A program made the position numbers and the translations under genes. Under the pieces are notes generated by a model. That model ran no database searches. It had not been told where the DNA came from and saw only the letters and a program-made list of their open reading frames with translations. Below are positions 1 to 6,616 of a stretch of 64,000 nt of DNA, one piece after another; position 1 is the first letter of the stretch, and each line of letters begins with the position of its first letter. The DNA is taken from the NCBI RefSeq assembly GCF_001482365.1, contig NZ_CP013254.1:310001-374000 (forward strand), given 5' to 3'. The stretch is from Kocuria flava (GTDB lineage Bacteria; Actinomycetota; Actinomycetes; Actinomycetales; Micrococcaceae).

Positions 1-102
1 CCCGCCCTCGCCGCGCGCGTCACCGACGCCCTGATCGACCGCGAGGAGCGCAAGGGCAAGGGCGCCTCCGACCACGCGCCCGTCGTCGTGGCGATCGACT
101 GA
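1..102 (+). CDS. xth: Exodeoxyribonuclease III, C-terminal end (partial)
   Basis: Only the last 33 codons are present, read in frame from base 1 to the TGA at 100-102. The end of the protein reads KGKGASDHAPVVVAID. The SDHAPVVV segment matches the conserved C-terminal SDHxP motif of the exonuclease III / AP endonuclease family, whose His is part of the active site. The enzyme removes abasic sites and trims 3' ends during base excision repair in the cytoplasm. The family assignment rests on this short motif alone, and a related endonuclease/exonuclease/phosphatase family member remains possible. Confidence 0.7.
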   Translation, partial: PALAARVTDALIDREERKGKGASDHAPVVVAID

Positions 103-107
103 GCGCC

Positions 108-980
108 GTGGCCCAGCTGCTGCAGGTCGGGCGGGCGTTCCGCTCCGCGACGGGGATCCCGCACGAGTTCGCCCTGCGGGTCTACGTGCCCGCCGAGGAC
201 CTCGACGCCCTCTACGCGCCCCTGCTGCCCCGGGCGCTGCCGCCGGAGGAGGCCGGGGTCAACCAGCTCACCGAGCAGCTGGCCCGCCTCGCCGCACCGG
301 GGGCGGACCCCCTGCCCCCGGCGAGCGAGCCCCTGTGGACGCTGCCGTTCTCCTGCGCCCCCGCGGGGCGGCGGATGCTCGCCGCCGGTCTCGGGGACTT
401 CCCCGTCTTCCACCCCCCGCAGCGGCTGCGCCGGTCCCTGCGCCTCGTGGCGCTGGCGGAGGAGGAGGGCGGGCAGCCGCTGCCGTCCCTGCTCGTCCCG
501 GAGGAGGCCGTGAAGGCCGCCGGCGAGCGCGTCACCCGGGAGCACTTCACCCCGGTGTACGCGCGGCAGGCGGCGTTCACGGCGCCGATGGCGTGGTTCG
601 CGCCCTTCACGGCGGAGGACCACGTGGAGAGCCTCCACCACGGCAACCGGGTGCACCGCTGCGCCGTGCCGGTCGACGTCGCCACCCGCCGCGTCGTGCA
701 CGCCGCACAGGTCGTGGAGGACGCCGGCGGGGAGGACCTCGAGGGGCTCGGCGAGGACCTCACGCACCTGGCCCGGTGGCTGGGGGCCTTCCCCGCCAAC
801 GGGCTGCTGGTGCTGCACTACGGCGCGGTCGCCGACCGGTTCCAGCCCGACGAGAGCCCGCAGGACCTCCAGGACGCCGTCGCCCTGCTCGACGCCCGGG
901 ACGACACCGGCGCGGCGGTGGCCTTCCGCCGGCTGATGCACCGCTGGCTGCCCCTGGCCCACCTCGAGACCGCCAGCTGA
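108..980 (+). CDS. Protein of unknown function, 290 aa
   Basis: I do not recognise this protein. It starts with GTG five bases after the stop of the exonuclease III gene and has no clear ribosome site, so it is probably co-transcribed and translationally coupled with it. It has no signal peptide and no membrane segment. It is rich in Leu, Pro, Glu and Arg and has a His-rich stretch at about residues 171-183 (ESLHHGNRVHRC) that could bind a metal, which is speculation. The following genes run in the opposite direction, with only 13 bases between the two stop codons, so this is the end of the transcription unit. Confidence 0.75.
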   Translation: MAQLLQVGRAFRSATGIPHEFALRVYVPAEDLDALYAPLLPRALPPEEAGVNQLTEQLARLAAPGADPLPPASEPLWTLPFSCAPAGRRMLAAGLGDFPVFHPPQRLRRSLRLVALAEEEGGQPLPSLLVPEEAVKAAGERVTREHFTPVYARQAAFTAPMAWFAPFTAEDHVESLHHGNRVHRCAVPVDVATRRVVHAAQVVEDAGGEDLEGLGEDLTHLARWLGAFPANGLLVLHYGAVADRFQPDESPQDLQDAVALLDARDDTGAAVAFRRLMHRWLPLAHLETAS

Positions 981-993
981 GCGGCGGGGCCGC

Positions 994-1611
994 TCAGCCG
1001 ACGGCGGCGCCCAGCGCCACCTCGCGCCGGCCCGTCAGGGTCCGGGGGACGTCGTGGCTGACCAGCAGCACCGCGCGGTCGCGGCTCCACTCCACGAGCT
1101 CCTCGGCGAGCACCCCGGCGGCCTCCTCGTCGAGGCCCAGGAAGGGCTCGTCCAGGCCCACCGCGGCGAACTCCCCGAGCGTGCACATGATGATCCACAG
1201 CTTGCGGGCGCTGCCCGTGGAGAGCGCGGAGACCGTGTCGTCGGTCCACCGGTCCAGCCCGTACCGTTCCGCCCGGGACGCGGCGGCACGCCACGGCAGG
1301 CCCCGGGCGCGGGTGGCGAACTCCAGGTGCTCGCGCACCGTCAGCTGCGGGTAGAGGGCCTGGTCGACCCCGCAGTAGCGCCGGAGTGCCCGCACGGCCG
1401 GGTCCTGGGCGTCGTGCCCGCACACCCGCACCGCACCGGAGCCCGCCGCTGCGTACCCGGCGTAGAGCAGCAGCACCGAGCTCTTGCCGGAGCCGTTGGG
1501 GCCGGTCAGGTGGACCACGGCGCCGGGGTCCGCCGTGAGGCGCAGCCCCCGGAGCACCGGCTGGTCCCCGTAGCCGAAGAACACGTCCTGGAAGTCGATC
1601 AAGCCCGCCAC
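994..1611 (-). CDS. ABC transporter ATP-binding protein (last gene of the bacteriocin cluster)
   Basis: This is a 205-aa single-domain ABC ATPase. It has a Walker A GPNGSGKSS at residues 37-45, a Q-loop region (CGVDQALYPQLT), a degenerate signature LSTGSARKL in place of LSGGQ, and a Walker B ending in GLDEPFLGLD followed by the H-loop SHDVP. The start is GTG at 1611, and the gene overlaps the end of the preceding membrane-protein gene by 13 bases, so the two are probably coupled and form one transporter. In circular bacteriocin clusters such a pair serves in export or self-protection, and that role is inferred here. The weak signature motif is typical of small ABC-2 partner ATPases. Confidence 0.85.
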   Translation of the reverse strand: MAGLIDFQDVFFGYGDQPVLRGLRLTADPGAVVHLTGPNGSGKSSVLLLYAGYAAAGSGAVRVCGHDAQDPAVRALRRYCGVDQALYPQLTVREHLEFATRARGLPWRAAASRAERYGLDRWTDDTVSALSTGSARKLWIIMCTLGEFAAVGLDEPFLGLDEEAAGVLAEELVEWSRDRAVLLVSHDVPRTLTGRREVALGAAVG

Positions 1612-3053
1612 GGGACTCCTCTCGTGCGGTGGACCGCGACGGCCACGCCCACGGCGAGCACGGCGCAGGTGTATACGGACAGCGCTGCCACGCCCCAGGC
1701 CCCCGAGGACAGCGCGAAGAACGGGGCGCACAGTGCGAGGACGCACACGGAGGAGACCGTGCCCTGGGTCGTCCTCCCGTCGACGCCCTGCCCCCCGCCC
1801 TCCACGGCCTCGGCGATCAGGGCGGCGCCCACCACGAGGATCGGCAGCAGGCCGAGCGCCAGCGCCGACCGGGCGGAGACGAGCAGGCCGACCCCCGCGG
1901 CCAGGAACAGCCACTCCCGGCCCACGAGCCGGGGCAGCGCCCCGAGCGCGCCGAGGAGCACCCGCGCCATGCTCCGCCCCGAGACCTCCCACTCGTAGCG
2001 CAGGTGGGCGACCGAGGCGCTGGGCCCGGCCACGGAGAAGAACAGGCCCACGAGCACGATCGCGGAGATGAAGGCGTAGCCCCGCACCACCGACCACACC
2101 ACCGGTGTGAGCTCCGCCCCGAGACCGCCGCCCAGCCGGCACCCCGCGCCCAGCAGGCCCAGCACGGCCACCAGGCGGCCCGTGGAGCGCAGGAAGGGGA
2201 GCACGGCCGAGCCGGCCACCCTGCTGCTCGTGCGCGAGGCCACGCCCGCGCCCGCCGGAACGGGGGCGGGCCCGGGCGCACCGGCGTCGTACCCGGCGCG
2301 GCGCAGCACGGGGACGAGCAGCACCACGGCCGTGAGCAGCAGGGCGTCCACGGCCAGGACCGGCCAGGGCGCCACGGCGAGGGCGGGCGCCGGGACCGGC
2401 ACCGGGAGGCCGGCCGTCCCCGCGCGGATTCCGGCCGTCACGGCCCACGCGAGCACCAGCACCGCGGCCCCCAGCAGCGGGTTCAGGCGCACCGGCCCGC
2501 GCCGGCGCGCCTGGGGGCGCGAGAGCGCCCACAGGGCGTCGACCAGGGCGACCGCCAGGAGCGCGCCCCCGAGCAGGGCGGCGACGGCGCCCGCCTGGGA
2601 GGGGCGAAGCCCGGCGGCCGCGCCGAAGGCCGTGAGGAGGACGGCGAGGCCCGCGAACGCGGCCAGGTCGGGACGGAGGGAGCGCACCAGCCACACGTGC
2701 AGCCGGGTCACGTCCGTGATCGCCAGCAGCGCCCGCTCGGGCGGGGCGCAGACGGCGGTGCGCCGTTCGGACATGCTGTTGCGCAGGATCAGCAGCCCGC
2801 CGGCGGCGACGGCCAGCAGCGAGGCCGCCGACGCGGCGGCGGCCGGGGTGCCGCCGGCCGTCGTCCACAGCGCACCGGCCAGCCAGCCGGCGCCGGCCGC
2901 CAGGACGGCGCCGGCCGTGCGCAGGCTCCGGCGCAGGAGGAGCCAGACGCGGAAGCCCACCCAGTCCCTGAGCGGCGCGTGCTGGGAGCGCCCGACCAGC
3001 GTCGCGTAGGCAGCGACCACGCGCAGGTCGGCCGCGGCGGCGGGGACCGGCAC
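1599..3053 (-). CDS. Large polytopic membrane protein of the bacteriocin cluster
   Basis: The 484-aa protein has roughly ten to twelve hydrophobic helices spread over its whole length (for example near residues 45-63, 73-91 and 110-135) and small loops rich in Arg and Pro. No catalytic motif is visible. It starts with GTG at 3053, three bases after the stop of the small two-helix gene, and it overlaps the ATPase gene that follows. The likely role is permease partner of that ATPase. Clusters for circularin A and carnocyclin also carry a large membrane protein of about 500-570 aa needed for maturation or secretion, which this one may correspond to. The function is inferred from context. Confidence 0.75.
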   Translation of the reverse strand: MPVPAAAADLRVVAAYATLVGRSQHAPLRDWVGFRVWLLLRRSLRTAGAVLAAGAGWLAGALWTTAGGTPAAAASAASLLAVAAGGLLILRNSMSERRTAVCAPPERALLAITDVTRLHVWLVRSLRPDLAAFAGLAVLLTAFGAAAGLRPSQAGAVAALLGGALLAVALVDALWALSRPQARRRGPVRLNPLLGAAVLVLAWAVTAGIRAGTAGLPVPVPAPALAVAPWPVLAVDALLLTAVVLLVPVLRRAGYDAGAPGPAPVPAGAGVASRTSSRVAGSAVLPFLRSTGRLVAVLGLLGAGCRLGGGLGAELTPVVWSVVRGYAFISAIVLVGLFFSVAGPSASVAHLRYEWEVSGRSMARVLLGALGALPRLVGREWLFLAAGVGLLVSARSALALGLLPILVVGAALIAEAVEGGGQGVDGRTTQGTVSSVCVLALCAPFFALSSGAWGVAALSVYTCAVLAVGVAVAVHRTRGVPWRA

Positions 3054-3056
3054 CGC

Positions 3057-3227
3057 TCAGCGCGACCAGAGCTTGGCGACGCTGACCGAGCACAGCAGCC
3101 CGAAGAGCGCCCACACGGCGCCGATCACCACCAGCCCGGTCTCGCCCCGGGACAGGCCGACGCCCGCCAGGACGAGACCGGCCACGACGGACAGGAGGAC
3201 GACGGCGGAGAAGCCGATGCGGAGCAT
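3057..3227 (-). CDS. Small cationic two-helix membrane protein, probable bacteriocin immunity protein
   Basis: The 56-aa protein is almost entirely two transmembrane segments (about residues 5-25 and 31-51) joined by a short RGET turn. The net charge is about +3 and the tail is KLWSR. Circular bacteriocin immunity proteins are typically around 45-60 aa, very hydrophobic and basic, so size, charge and position inside the cluster all agree. I chose ATG 3227 because AGAAGG lies 6 bases upstream. The in-frame ATG 30 codons earlier would start inside the preceding permease gene. The gene sits between the permease and the large membrane protein, as expected for a co-expressed self-protection factor. 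The role is inferred. Confidence 0.7.
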   Translation of the reverse strand: MLRIGFSAVVLLSVVAGLVLAGVGLSRGETGLVVIGAVWALFGLLCSVSVAKLWSR

Positions 3228-3240
3228 GGTTGACCTTCTT

Positions 3241-4026
3241 TCAGGGGTTGACATCACGGATCCGGAAACTTCTGGCCCCCATCATCGCCGCGCCGAGGGC
3301 GAACACGGTGAAGTACACGACCGTGGCGTCCGCGCCGTCGCCGGGGGCGAGCACGAGGGGCGCGTCGACGGCCAGCGGTGCGCGCAGCAGCTCGGCGCCC
3401 CGGAACGGGTCGACCGAGGACAGCCACTCGGGCGCCCTGGTCGAGGCTCCCAGGGCGCGGAAGAGCTGGCCGAGCACGAACGGGAGCGCCAGGACGGCGG
3501 GGACCGTCCAGGGCGATCCGCGGAGCAGGACGCCGAGGCCCGTGCCGTAGGCGATCCACAGCAGGGCGTTCGCGGCGCCGCCGAGCACCACGGTGAGGAC
3601 GAGGCCCGGTGGGCCCGCCGTCTCCGCGCCGGCCAGCACGGGGATCAGCGGCACGCACACCGCGGCGGTCACGACCTGGAGCGGCAGCACGCAGGCGGCG
3701 GCCACGAGCGCCTTGGCGGCGAGCCACCGTCCCCGGCGCCCGTCGGCGACGAGCAGCTGCGCCGCGCGTCCGCTGCCGAGCTCCGCCCCCACGGCCAGGG
3801 CCCCGTGCAGCGCCGCGTACAGGTGGAGCACCGAGCCCTTGCCGAGGGCCAGCTGCACGGCCTCGACGGCCGTGCCGCCGTCGCCGGGGGTCAGCTGACG
3901 GAGCAGCACCAGGTAGCTGAGGCAGCCCAGCACGGAGACGACCACCGCCGTCAGCGCGGCGGCCCGGTGCAGCGGGGAGAGCACGACGCGGAGGAACTCG
4001 TAGCGCACCATCGTCCCGAAGCTCAT
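3241..4026 (-). CDS. ABC-2 type permease of the bacteriocin cluster
   Basis: This is a 261-aa integral membrane protein with about six hydrophobic helices. It opens MSFGTMVRYEFLRVVLSP, a common beginning for ABC-2 permeases in which a cytoplasmic helix precedes the first membrane span. Its ATG at 4026 overlaps the stop of the upstream ATPase gene by 4 bases (ATGA), so the two form an obvious transporter pair. The protein ends in ARSFRIRDVNP. In the cluster context the pair would export the peptide or clear it from the membrane for immunity, and sequence alone does not say which. Confidence 0.8.
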   Translation of the reverse strand: MSFGTMVRYEFLRVVLSPLHRAAALTAVVVSVLGCLSYLVLLRQLTPGDGGTAVEAVQLALGKGSVLHLYAALHGALAVGAELGSGRAAQLLVADGRRGRWLAAKALVAAACVLPLQVVTAAVCVPLIPVLAGAETAGPPGLVLTVVLGGAANALLWIAYGTGLGVLLRGSPWTVPAVLALPFVLGQLFRALGASTRAPEWLSSVDPFRGAELLRAPLAVDAPLVLAPGDGADATVVYFTVFALGAAMMGARSFRIRDVNP

Positions 4027-4937
4027 CGGCCCCCCTCCCCGTCCGCGCCGCGCGCGCCGACGAGGCCGACGAACGCGTCCTGCAGGGACGGCTCGCGGCG
4101 GCGCAGCTCGAGGACGGCCACCCCCGCCCGGCTCAGGAGGTGCCCGATCTCGTCGGTGGTGCGGGCCTCGACGAGCAGCCCGTGCGCCGCCGACCGGGCC
4201 CGGTGGCCGGCCTCGGCGAGCCGGGCCAGCGCGTGCCCGTCGTCGTCGGTGCGCACGAGGAGCTCGTCCGCACCGGCGGTGCGCAGCAGCTGCTCCTTCG
4301 TGCCCGTGAACAGGACCTCGCCCCCGCGCAGGAGGGTGACGTCGGCGACGACGTCCTCGAAGCCGTCGAGCGTGTGCGAGGTCACCAGGACGCACGCCCC
4401 GTCCCGGGCGAGCCGCTGGATCCGTTCGACCACCTCGAGCTTCGTGAAGACGTCCAGCCCGTTGAACGGCTCGTCCAGGAGGTAGAGGTCGGCCTCGGTG
4501 GCCAGTGCCAGGCACAGCGAGAGGAGCTGGCGCTGCCCGAAGGAGAGCTCCGCGACGCGCCGGCGCCAGAGGGAGCCGATCGGGCCGTGGGAGCGGACCG
4601 CCTCCCGGAGCCGCGCGGACCGGGGCCGTGCGGCGGCGTAGAGACGGACGACGTCGCGGACCCGGGCCCCGCGGTCGGCCCCGAGGCGGTCGAAGCAGGC
4701 GGCGAGCCGGGGACCGTCCTCGTGCCGCCGCTCCAGCGGGCCGCCCGAGAAGAGGATCTCCCCCGCGTCGGTGCGGCACAGCCCGAGCAGGGCGCGGACC
4801 GTGGTCGTCTTCCCCGAGCCGTTGGGGCCCAGCAGCGCGTGCACGCGGCCGGGACGGACCGCGAGGCCGACGTCGGTGAGCACAGCCGTCCCGCCCACCG
4901 CCTTCGAGACGCCGCGCAGCGTCAGTCCCCCGGTCAC
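4023..4937 (-). CDS. ABC transporter ATP-binding protein (DrrA-like) of the bacteriocin cluster
   Basis: The 304-aa protein has Walker A GPNGSGKTT at residues 37-45, signature LSFGQRQLL, Walker B LYLLDEPFNGLD and the H-loop in TSHTLDGFEDV. An extra C-terminal part of about 90 residues (LLVRTDDDGHALARLAEAG and on) resembles the regulatory tail of drug and antibiotic export ATPases. It begins with GTG at 4937, overlapping the stop of the preceding membrane-protein gene by 4 bases, and overlaps the permease gene downstream. ATP hydrolysis by this subunit would drive the permease at 3241-4026. Circular bacteriocin clusters regularly contain such an ATPase. Confidence 0.88.
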   Translation of the reverse strand: MTGGLTLRGVSKAVGGTAVLTDVGLAVRPGRVHALLGPNGSGKTTTVRALLGLCRTDAGEILFSGGPLERRHEDGPRLAACFDRLGADRGARVRDVVRLYAAARPRSARLREAVRSHGPIGSLWRRRVAELSFGQRQLLSLCLALATEADLYLLDEPFNGLDVFTKLEVVERIQRLARDGACVLVTSHTLDGFEDVVADVTLLRGGEVLFTGTKEQLLRTAGADELLVRTDDDGHALARLAEAGHRARSAAHGLLVEARTTDEIGHLLSRAGVAVLELRRREPSLQDAFVGLVGARGADGEGGR

Positions 4938-5500
4938 GGGAGCCAGTTCCAGCCGGCCAGGACCGCGAGGAGGAAGGCGCTGGCCACGGCGACGGACCGG
5001 GGCCTCGGCGCCGCCCGGCGCAGGGGCCCGGACAGGGCGAGCGCCCCGCCCCCGGTCGCGGCCACGGCGCACGCGAGCGGGACCAGCAGCGGTGCCGCCG
5101 CCGCGGCGGCGGGCCACAGCGCGGGGACGGCCTGGTTCACCACCACCGACAGGACGTAGACCGTGGTGTGCAGACCCACCTCGAGGCCCCCGGCGCGCAC
5201 GGTGCGGGGGAACACGGTCCGCTCCAGCTGCCGGGCGAGGAGGACGAAGACCGCGGCGGCCAGGACCGAGACGAGCAGGCCGACGGCGACCCCGACCCGC
5301 AGGGCCAGCGTCCGCAGCTGCGGATCGCTCAGCTCCGCGGCCAGCTCCGCCGGGAAGTCCCGCTCGAGCGCGGCGTAGAGGGAGGGCAGGCGCACGGCCA
5401 TGACGCAGGTCAGGACGAGCACCAGCAGCACGGCCGTGCGCCGGCCGGTGGTGCGCGCGGCGGGACCGGCCGGGGAGAGGGTCTCGGCGGTGTGGCTCAT
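4934..5500 (-). CDS. Membrane protein of unknown function in the bacteriocin cluster
   Basis: The 188-aa protein has about five hydrophobic segments (around residues 22-38, 68-90, 107-125, 135-152 and 168-186). The stretch RQLERTVFPRTV lies between helices two and three. I recognise no family. I chose ATG 5500 because GGAAAGG lies 6 bases upstream. An in-frame ATG at 5527 overlaps the previous stop as TGATG but has no ribosome site. Because it lies between the SpoIIM-like gene and the ABC ATPase gene, it is probably a membrane component of the maturation or export complex. Confidence 0.7.
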   Translation of the reverse strand: MSHTAETLSPAGPAARTTGRRTAVLLVLVLTCVMAVRLPSLYAALERDFPAELAAELSDPQLRTLALRVGVAVGLLVSVLAAAVFVLLARQLERTVFPRTVRAGGLEVGLHTTVYVLSVVVNQAVPALWPAAAAAAPLLVPLACAVAATGGGALALSGPLRRAAPRPRSVAVASAFLLAVLAGWNWLP

Positions 5501-5526
5501 GACGGCCTTTCCGGATGCGATGGGCA

Positions 5527-6117
5527 TCACAGCAGAGCGGACTCGACGACGGCGCCCACGGCGACGACGGCGGCGCCGGCGACGGCGACGGCGGCCGCCG
5601 GCACGAGGGCGCCGAGATAGGCGGACGGGCGGGGGCGGGCGTCCGCGAGGGCGGCGCGCCCGGCGTGGACCGCCGGCAGCAGGCCCCCGACCGCGACGAG
5701 CAGCAGGCCCCCGAACTCGAGCCCTGCGTAGGGCCCGATCTCCTCGAGCACCCGCTGCCAGCCCAGGTTGCCGGTGGCCACGGCCCAGGTCGCCCCGACG
5801 TAGGCGGAGACCAGGAGCAGGCCGACGGCGGTGCCGATGCCGCCCGTGGCGGCCCCGGAGAACAGCAGGGCGGCGGCGGCCAGGTTCGTCGTGGCGATCC
5901 GGGCGGCGGGGACCGGTTCCGTGCCGGCCCGCGGGGCCCACGTCCCGTCCCCGCTCAGGCCCGCCAGCGAGGTGTAGCCCAGCAGCACCCCGGCGGCCGT
6001 GAGCACGAGGACCGCCGCCGCGCTGACGAGAAGCGTCCGCCGCAGCGCCACGGGTGCGCGCCCGCGTCCGCCCCGGCGGAGCCCGCCGGGGCTCCGCCGG
6101 GAGGGTGCGTCAGGCAA
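5527..6117 (-). CDS. SpoIIM-like (DUF95) membrane protein of the bacteriocin cluster
   Basis: The 196-aa protein has an Arg-rich N-terminus, one helix near residues 28-48, then a cluster of helices from about 75 to 190. The arrangement TTNLAAAALLFSG...GGIGT, followed by EIGPYAGLEFGGLLL, resembles the SpoIIM/DUF95 pattern in which a conserved proline precedes an aromatic or His and an E-containing helix. DUF95 proteins are a hallmark of circular bacteriocin clusters and are thought to take part in maturation or secretion. The ATG at 6117 overlaps the precursor gene stop by 8 bases. The family call is from pattern recognition and needs a profile search. Confidence 0.65.
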   Translation of the reverse strand: MPDAPSRRSPGGLRRGGRGRAPVALRRTLLVSAAAVLVLTAAGVLLGYTSLAGLSGDGTWAPRAGTEPVPAARIATTNLAAAALLFSGAATGGIGTAVGLLLVSAYVGATWAVATGNLGWQRVLEEIGPYAGLEFGGLLLVAVGGLLPAVHAGRAALADARPRPSAYLGALVPAAAVAVAGAAVVAVGAVVESALL

Positions 6118-6394
6118 TCGCGGCGCCCTTGCCCTTGGTCGTGATGAACCACATCACGGTGGCGGCGATGGCGCCGATCACGCCCGCGCCGAACACGATG
6201 ATGACGGCTCGCAGGGCCCAGCCGCCGGCGGCGATGGCCGCGACGATCTGGCTGGCGGCGGCGGTCGAGATGCCCAGCGATCCGGCCACCCACAGGGCGC
6301 CGAAGGCGGCGAACAGGGTGCCGATGCTCGATGCGGCGAGGACGGCGGCGGCGCCGCCGAGCTTCTTCCGGTCCAAGGTCGTGGTGGTGCTCAT
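6110..6394 (-). CDS. Circular bacteriocin precursor (circularin A/uberolysin family)
   Basis: The 94-aa peptide has a hydrophobic leader of about 35 residues and a core of about 59 residues (36-94). The core begins VAGSLGISTAAASQI and continues AAGGWALRAVIIVFG...FITTKGKGAAIA. From the family as I know it, LGISTAAA matches the core start of amylocyclicin, AAGGW matches the EAGGW of enterocin AS-48, and the Lys-rich GKGAAIA end matches GKRAVIAW or GKAAAIAW tails. The core has net charge +3 and no acidic residue. The leader would be removed and the ends joined to give a ring that permeabilises membranes. The usual aromatic last residue is absent. The start at 6394 has AGGAGG 10 bases upstream. 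Confidence 0.85.
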   Translation of the reverse strand: MSTTTTLDRKKLGGAAAVLAASSIGTLFAAFGALWVAGSLGISTAAASQIVAAIAAGGWALRAVIIVFGAGVIGAIAATVMWFITTKGKGAAIA

Positions 6395-6470
6395 CAGTGC
6401 TCTACCTCCTGGTGGCGTGGTCGGCCCGGCGGGGATCCGCCGGCGACTCCTCGACCCTAGAGCGGAACTG

Positions 6471-6494
6471 ATCCGAATACATGTACTTTCGGAT
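6471..6494 (-). promoter_or_regulatory. Inverted repeat upstream of the bacteriocin precursor, candidate operator
   Basis: The sequence ATCCGAA, then 10 bases containing the palindrome TACATGTA, then TTCGGAT forms a 7+7 inverted repeat 77-100 bases before the precursor ATG. It is an AT-rich island in very GC-rich surroundings. A TAGGGT hexamer on the minus strand (6456-6461) could be the -10 element, which would place the repeat over the -35 region. It could equally serve the divergent alpha-glucosidase gene. No regulator gene is present in the cluster. Confidence 0.4.
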
Positions 6495-6616
6495 GGATCC
6501 TCCCGCCCACCGGTCCGCCGTCCGGATGAGGACCGCCGCGGCCCGTGCTGACACCGCACCCGTGGGCTGGCAAGCTGGGGGCGCACATCCCCGCGACCGG
6601 AGGACCCCCAGACCCG

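Larger units (their letters stand above)
994..6394 (-). other. Putative circular bacteriocin gene cluster (circularin A/uberolysin/AS-48 type)
   Basis: Eight consecutive minus-strand genes run from a 94-aa peptide precursor (6110-6394) down to an ABC ATPase (994-1611). Most are spaced by a few bases or overlap. The set matches what is known for circular bacteriocin clusters: a leader-bearing hydrophobic precursor, a SpoIIM-like membrane protein, further polytopic membrane proteins, ABC ATPases and permease, and a tiny cationic hydrophobic immunity protein. The precursor assignment rests on visible core motifs, while the roles of the accessory genes are inferred from the set. The cluster is bounded by convergent transcription at 980/994 and by a divergent alpha-glucosidase gene at 6617. 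Confidence 0.8.
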
